Of a stretch of 64,000 nt of DNA, positions 60,257 through 64,000 are shown piece after piece. Location: NCBI GenBank assembly GCA_027391075.1, contig DAHYHI010000115.1, forward strand, positions 7,594 through 71,593. Reading direction: 5' to 3'. The DNA is from JAJZAM01 sp027391075 (lineage in GTDB: Bacteria > Actinomycetota > Acidimicrobiia > Acidimicrobiales > Palsa-688). Every line of letters begins with the position of its first letter. Position 1 is the first letter of the stretch. Below the pieces are notes generated by a model, which worked only from the letters and a program-made list of their open reading frames with translations, ran no database searches and was not told where the DNA came from. A program made the position numbers and the translations under genes.

Positions 60257-60814
60257 ATGCCGCAACCCTGCCCGCAACCCGACGGGAGCAGCCCGAAGCT
60301 GTCGACTTTCGACTCCGCTCCGCCGATGTGCATCGACCCCGAACACCGCTACAGCGCCGAGATGGTCACTTCGAAGGGCAGCATGCGAATCTCCCTCGAC
60401 CCGGTGGCGGCGCCGGTCACGGTCAACAGCTTCGTCTTCCTTGCCCGCTACCACTATTTCGACGGCATCGTGTTCCACCGGATCATCCCGGGCTTCGTCC
60501 TTCAAGGCGGAGATCCGACCGGCACAGGCCGGGGAGGTCCCGGGTATCGCTTCCCCGACGAACTTCCCAAACCTGGCCGCTACGAGATCGGCTCCCTGGC
60601 CATGGCCAACGCAGGCCCAGACACGAACGGCAGCCAGTTCTTCGTGATCTCAGGCCCGCAGGGAGTTTCGCTGCCACCGCAGTACTCCCTTTTCGGGAAG
60701 GTGGTCTCCGGTCTGGACGTGGTCGCGGCGATCGACGCTGTCGGCTCGCGCTCGGGAACACCTAAAGAGCGAGTCACGATCGAGTCGGTAACAATCACCG
60801 AGAAGGCCGATTAG
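60257..60814 (+). CDS. Cyclophilin-type peptidyl-prolyl isomerase
   Basis: 185 residues from the ATG at 60257. Canonical FHRIIPGFVLQGGDPTGTG and MANAGPDTNGSQFFV. The N-terminus CPQPDGSSPKLSTFDSAPPM resembles the segment before the cyclophilin domain of the previous gene (CPSPAGSSPHVISFAKAPPL), showing tandem duplication, but it has no signal or anchor. Confidence 0.92.
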   Translation: MPQPCPQPDGSSPKLSTFDSAPPMCIDPEHRYSAEMVTSKGSMRISLDPVAAPVTVNSFVFLARYHYFDGIVFHRIIPGFVLQGGDPTGTGRGGPGYRFPDELPKPGRYEIGSLAMANAGPDTNGSQFFVISGPQGVSLPPQYSLFGKVVSGLDVVAAIDAVGSRSGTPKERVTIESVTITEKAD

Positions 60815-60822
60815 TCCCGCAG

Positions 60823-60853
60823 GGCCTCAGTTCCCTTTCAGGGCACTGAGGCC
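60823..60853. terminator. Bidirectional hairpin between convergent genes
   Basis: GGCCTCAGT and ACTGAGGCC form a 9-bp stem, extended after one mismatch by CCCT/AGGG around TTC. It overlaps the last codons of the S51 peptidase gene and lies 9 bp after the cyclophilin stop. No long T-tract, but its placement suits termination of both transcripts. Confidence 0.55.
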
Positions 60854-61504
60854 GGCAGGCTGGCCGTCCACATAGACGGTAACGGACCCGGCGCCGTCGA
60901 CACGCCAGGTGCCGTCGGGGTCGCGGATCAGGGCGGTCCGCTCGTCGATCGTGGCGATCCTGAGGTGGCCGGTGGCGAGTTGCACGCTGCGGCGGGCTTT
61001 CTCCGGCGACCAGGTGTCGTAGTGGGGCAGAACGGCGAAGCGCTCTATAAGCCCCAGGCCGAGCGTCAAAGCTCCTCCTCGGGGATCGACCATCGAGTCG
61101 CCCATCACCATCGCCCCAGCGGACGACCCTGCCAGGACGCCCCCTTGGCGCCAAGCCTCGACGATCGCCGACCACGCCGGGGTCTCCTTGAGGACCGATC
61201 GAAGGTGCATCGGCGAACCGCCTCCGATGTAGGTGAAGCGGCTCGTCGCTAGCCTCCCGACGAGGTCGGGGTCGGATGCGTCCGGTCTCGACAGGAGCAT
61301 CACACCTTCGACTGGGGCCCCGAACGACGAGAACCATGCCTCGGCGGTGCTCACAGCACGCTCGGGATGCTCGTAGGCGGCGGCTGTCGGCAGGATCAGC
61401 ACCTGCGGTCTACCAGCGGCCTCCCAGACAGAGATGTCGAAAGTACAGCCGGGGGTCCATTCGGCACCGCCGACGAGACACAGGCTTCCAGGTTGGTCGG
61501 GCAT
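60827..61504 (-). CDS. Peptidase S51 / cyanophycinase-like protein
   Basis: 225 residues from the ATG at 61504 (AGAGGTG upstream); an in-frame GTG at 61525 is the alternative. Catalytic serine in VLAGSSAGAMVMGD, and GGGSPMHLR before it, as in dipeptidase E and cyanophycinase. Could cleave Asp-x dipeptides. Starts near the stop of the sigma-factor gene, same strand. Confidence 0.85.
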   Translation of the reverse strand: MPDQPGSLCLVGGAEWTPGCTFDISVWEAAGRPQVLILPTAAAYEHPERAVSTAEAWFSSFGAPVEGVMLLSRPDASDPDLVGRLATSRFTYIGGGSPMHLRSVLKETPAWSAIVEAWRQGGVLAGSSAGAMVMGDSMVDPRGGALTLGLGLIERFAVLPHYDTWSPEKARRSVQLATGHLRIATIDERTALIRDPDGTWRVDGAGSVTVYVDGQPAGLSALKGN

Positions 61505-61532
61505 CACCTCTACGGTAGCCGTCACTTCCGCT

Positions 61533-62033
61533 TCACCGTTCCTCTGTACCGGCGACCGCCACCGCAAATCGACTCCTGACAGCCTCAAGGTGTTTGCGCA
61601 CGGTACCCGGCGCTATGCCGAGCGCGCTCGCCGCCTCCTCGGTAGGGACGCCCAGCATCAGGCACATGACGGCGCAGGCCTTTTGGCGTGGGGTCATGGA
61701 AGCGAGAGCCGCCTGTGCGTCCAGACGCCCGGCTGCCAGTGCGCCGGTACTGTCCTCACCTGGGCTTGCTGTCTCTGGAGGATCTCCCAGTTCCCAACGT
61801 GAAGTCCGCTCCAGGTGCTTGCGGAGCAGGCGAAATCCCGTCGTGTAGACATAGCCAGGCGGGTTCGAGCCACCCCTTACTCGCCCCCAACGCACGAGCG
61901 TAAGCGCGAAAGCCTCTTGGGCTAGCTCCTCGGCTGCTCCGGGATCAGCGCCCGAGAGGCGTAGCGCACCGACCAAGGGCCCGTAGTTATTCAGGTAGCA
62001 GTCGACGAAGTCACTCGCCGGGGAAGATTCCAC
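61533..62033 (-). CDS. ECF-type RNA polymerase sigma factor
   Basis: 166 residues from a GTG (a TTG lies 3 bp upstream). Region 2 is AEELAQEAFALTLVRWGRVR; region 4 is LGVPTEEAASALGIAPGTVR followed by KHLEAVRSRF. Sequence resembles the SigE/Streptomyces-type ECF group. It follows a gene for a single-pass membrane protein by 21 bp, possibly in the same transcript. Confidence 0.85.
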   Translation of the reverse strand: MESSPASDFVDCYLNNYGPLVGALRLSGADPGAAEELAQEAFALTLVRWGRVRGGSNPPGYVYTTGFRLLRKHLERTSRWELGDPPETASPGEDSTGALAAGRLDAQAALASMTPRQKACAVMCLMLGVPTEEAASALGIAPGTVRKHLEAVRSRFAVAVAGTEER

Positions 62034-62054
62034 CAAGACTATCGTGCCCTCGTC

Positions 62055-62927
62055 TCAGCCTTGCGATGCGGATGAAGGGACGACTGTCGTAGAGTGCGGA
62101 GCGACAACCGGCCCGACGCCTCCGAAGCAGACCCTCGGTTGTAGGAGGATCCCGCCGTTAGTCCCGAGGGTGACACTGGCCTGATGTAGCAGCCGACCGT
62201 CGGAGCCGTATGCGCTCAATGTAGCGAACGCCGTGCTGGTTGACTGCAACGAAGCAGCAGGCATGACGAGGACGGCCCAACCGCCGACTGGGACCATACG
62301 ATCGGCGGTGGCTGCCCCTGGCGCCGCCGTACTCATACCCGACAGCGTCACTTCGCTCACACCCGCCGGGACCTGCGCTGCTACGACATACAGCGGGGCC
62401 CCTTCCTCGATCCCGATCCTGCCTGCAGTCACCGAATACCCTGAAACCGTCGCGGGTTCGTACCCGAAAGCGGTCAAGGTGCCTACTATCTGAGGAGTTG
62501 ATACCTCCGCCTCGAAGGTGACCTCCGAAGCCACTCCGAGATACCGACACCCTGATATCGGAGCGGAACTGGCAGAAGATGTAACTTCGTAAGCTCGGAC
62601 AGTCACCTGGCCCGCCGAGCGGACGAACAACCTGGTCCACTTCTGACTGCCCGTCTCAGGCTCAGCCGCCGCTGCTCCCGCCGGAGGCCTCGCCGGAGAA
62701 GCCGCCGAGGCATGCGCCGTGTTGAGGGACGGCAGCGCTACCACGACGCGGGCTGGCCGCTTAGACAAGCTCCCAACCGCCCATCCGGCTCCGAGTGCGA
62801 TTGCGCCACTGAGCGCAGCGACCGCCACCAACTTGCGCCGGCGATACCGACCGGCCCGAGCAACGATGTTTTCAAGCTCCGAGCGTCCAGGTTGGGGCCC
62901 TTGCAAATCGAATCGCTGTTCTTGCAT
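62055..62927 (-). CDS. Single-pass membrane protein with large extracytoplasmic domain, unknown function
   Basis: 290 residues from the ATG at 62927. Cytoplasmic N-terminus of about 31 residues, one membrane helix (about 33-53), and an outer domain rich in Ser/Ala/Thr/Val strands. No recognised catalytic motif. Its position before the ECF sigma gene makes an anti-sigma or sensor role possible, but the short cytoplasmic part lacks a visible zinc motif. Confidence 0.6.
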   Translation of the reverse strand: MQEQRFDLQGPQPGRSELENIVARAGRYRRRKLVAVAALSGAIALGAGWAVGSLSKRPARVVVALPSLNTAHASAASPARPPAGAAAAEPETGSQKWTRLFVRSAGQVTVRAYEVTSSASSAPISGCRYLGVASEVTFEAEVSTPQIVGTLTAFGYEPATVSGYSVTAGRIGIEEGAPLYVVAAQVPAGVSEVTLSGMSTAAPGAATADRMVPVGGWAVLVMPAASLQSTSTAFATLSAYGSDGRLLHQASVTLGTNGGILLQPRVCFGGVGPVVAPHSTTVVPSSASQG

Positions 62928-63011
62928 ACCTATGAAAAGCCCGAACTGCCCCCGATCGCGTAGTGAGTGGCGTATCTTGTGGAGAAGATCCCTTGAGACG
63001 GGAGTTGGGCG

Positions 63012-63560
63012 ATGCCGGACGACGACATATCGCAGGTAGGTGGCATGTGCTTCGCTGGCCACGATGTTCCCCGGGGCGCCTTCTTTTGCCCGCGCTGCGG
63101 CGCCCCAGCTGTTCAAGCGAGCGCCGAGCACACCGCCAACGCGGCCCCCGAGGGGATCTGGAACGGCGCGACCGGCTACACCCCGACAAGCTCATTTTCT
63201 CCCCATCCGCTCTACCCCCCGCCGACACCGCCAGCCTCGTGCCCTCCAGCACCGCTGCAACCACCCCATCTTCGTAAGCCTTTCGGCTTCTATCCACCGT
63301 ACGGCTACCTGGCCGCCCGAAGGCGTGACACCAACCCGCTTGCCCTTCTGGCCCTAGCCGCAGGGGCTATCTGGGTTTTCTGGATCGGTTCGCTAGCCGC
63401 GGTGGTCCTCGGTCACGTTGCGCTCTACCAGATCAGGGCGAACAGGCGCATAGGGCGGCTGCAGGCTGGGGCAGGCGCCGCCGTCGCAGCCCTCGTACTC
63501 GGATACATCGGCCTAGCGGTCCTGGTCGTCGCCATCGTCGCGGGCGTCGTGAGCAGCTAG
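63012..63560 (+). CDS. DUF4190-like membrane protein with zinc-ribbon N-terminus
   Basis: 182 residues. A short Cys-containing N-terminus (FFCPRCGAP), a Pro-rich stretch, then two membrane segments flanking GHVALYQIRANRRIGRLQAG, the DUF4190 core. Function of the family is unknown. Divergent from the 62055 gene. Confidence 0.8.
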   Translation: MPDDDISQVGGMCFAGHDVPRGAFFCPRCGAPAVQASAEHTANAAPEGIWNGATGYTPTSSFSPHPLYPPPTPPASCPPAPLQPPHLRKPFGFYPPYGYLAARRRDTNPLALLALAAGAIWVFWIGSLAAVVLGHVALYQIRANRRIGRLQAGAGAAVAALVLGYIGLAVLVVAIVAGVVSS

Positions 63561-63568
63561 CCAGCTGC

Positions 63569-63775
63569 TCACGAGCTAGGCGAAACCCACGGTCGGGTCC
63601 GCTGCACGGCGTGGGGCTTGGACCACCACCTCCCGGAGAACCTCCAATCCGTCGGGTCGACTACTGCGGTCGCCTCTTGAGGTTTACGCGGCCACAAGAA
63701 CTCGGCCGCGGCGATTATCGCGGCTACTTCCTCGGGTGACGGATCCCGCAACTGCGAGCGCGCCGGCGAGCTCAA
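63569..63775 (-). CDS. accE: Acyl-CoA carboxylase epsilon subunit
   Basis: 68 residues. Family pattern DPSPEEVAAIIAAAEFL near the N-terminus and WRFSGRWWSK near the C-terminus. This small subunit is characteristic of actinobacterial acetyl/propionyl-CoA carboxylases and binds the alpha/beta subunits. The TTG start overlaps the beta-subunit stop (TTGA). Confidence 0.85.
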   Translation of the reverse strand: MSSPARSQLRDPSPEEVAAIIAAAEFLWPRKPQEATAVVDPTDWRFSGRWWSKPHAVQRTRPWVSPSS

Positions 63776-64000
63776 AGCGGCACGTTCCCGTGCTTACGTT
63801 TCGGTAGCTCCTCCCGCTTCGAACGAAGCAGGTCCAACGAACGGGTCAGCACCTTGCGGGTGTCGGCCGGGTCGATGACGTCGTCGACGTAACCTCTCTC
63901 TGCGGCGAGGTACGGGTTGGCGAAGCGCTCGGTGTATTCCTCTACGAGCTCGGCGCGCCGGGCGGCAGGGTCAGGCGCGGTGGCCAGCTCACGACGGTAG
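63772..64000 (-). CDS. Acyl-CoA (propionyl-CoA) carboxylase beta subunit, C-terminal part only
   Basis: The last 75 residues, cut by the right window edge; read by hand. The end matches carboxyltransferases: YTERFANPYLAAERGYVDD, VIDPADTRKVL and KREELPKRKHGNVPL. It carboxylates propionyl-CoA (or acetyl-CoA) with biotin. It would channel propionyl-CoA from side-chain breakdown to methylmalonyl-CoA. Followed directly by accE. Confidence 0.9.
   Translation of the reverse strand, partial: YRRELATAPDPAARRAELVEEYTERFANPYLAAERGYVDDVIDPADTRKVLTRSLDLLRSKREELPKRKHGNVPL

Noticed and set aside
1..64000. CRISPR array, tRNA or rRNA genes
   Set aside because: No regularly spaced repeats, cloverleaf candidates or rRNA-like stretches were noticed on reading both strands.

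Overview
High-GC DNA whose gene content points to an actinobacterium, probably of the Acidimicrobiia type (inference). Supporting signs are an actinobacterial acyl-CoA carboxylase epsilon subunit next to a carboxylase beta subunit, an F420-type luciferase-like oxidoreductase, many family III CoA-transferases and SDRs, two SCP2-thiolase/DUF35 pairs, and frequent GTG/TTG starts with 4-nt ATGA/GTGA/TTGA overlaps. No tRNA, rRNA, CRISPR array or intact insertion sequence was seen.

Region A (1-8.3 kb) is lower in GC and has looser codon use than the rest. It holds a leftward operon (sulfatase, SDR, enoyl-CoA hydratase-like protein, oligopeptide-type ABC permease, a permease-ATPase fusion, and a second ATPase cut by the window edge). 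A divergent LacI-type regulator lies across a 690-bp gap rich in inverted repeats. It looks like an acquired module for taking up and desulfating a sulfated compound. A frameshifted gene remnant lies at its right border.

Region B (8.6-34.8 kb) is a catabolic island for a large hydrophobic, CoA-activated substrate (sterol, bile acid or polyketide-like; inference). A leftward run of 14 genes (21.6 to 8.6 kb) encodes an acyl-CoA dehydrogenase, a small unknown protein, a Rieske oxygenase, a flavin/F420-type reductase, TetR, a [2Fe-2S] ferredoxin, DUF35 plus thiolase, a SnoaL-like protein, a three-subunit molybdenum hydroxylase, a P450 and an NADPH oxidoreductase. The opposing rightward run (21.7 to 29.7 kb) encodes a PPDK-like PEP phosphotransferase without an ATP-grasp domain, an SDR, two CoA-transferases, an APH-fold kinase, another SDR and a P450-type ferredoxin with a CxxHxxC motif. 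It meets a leftward run (34.8 to 29.7 kb) of amidohydrolase, LLM oxidoreductase, SDR, Ltp2-like retro-aldolase plus DUF35, and a monooxygenase-fold protein.

Region C (34.8-57.5 kb) carries two complete ribose-type ABC importers with paralogous lipoprotein receptors, each linked to catabolic enzymes (P450 and serine hydrolase; alpha/beta hydrolase). It also has a TetR-controlled Rieske/3-ketosteroid-dehydrogenase-like pair with a clear 18-bp operator, a D-aminoacylase-like amidohydrolase, a VOC protein, a GntR regulator, tandem SDRs, and a second PEP-type phosphotransferase half-enzyme with its own TetR.

Region D (57.5-64 kb) looks like chromosomal background: VOC protein, HD hydrolase, DedA protein, two cyclophilins, an S51 peptidase, an ECF sigma factor with a membrane protein, a DUF4190-like protein and the acyl-CoA carboxylase genes.

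Working together (inference), the importers and hydrolases bring in and free the substrate. P450, Rieske and molybdenum hydroxylases oxygenate it, and CoA-transferases activate it. The acyl-CoA dehydrogenase, SDRs, hydratase-like protein and thiolase/aldolase pairs shorten it, and the carboxylase would channel propionyl-CoA. The least explained feature is the presence of three phosphotransfer proteins among these catabolic genes.
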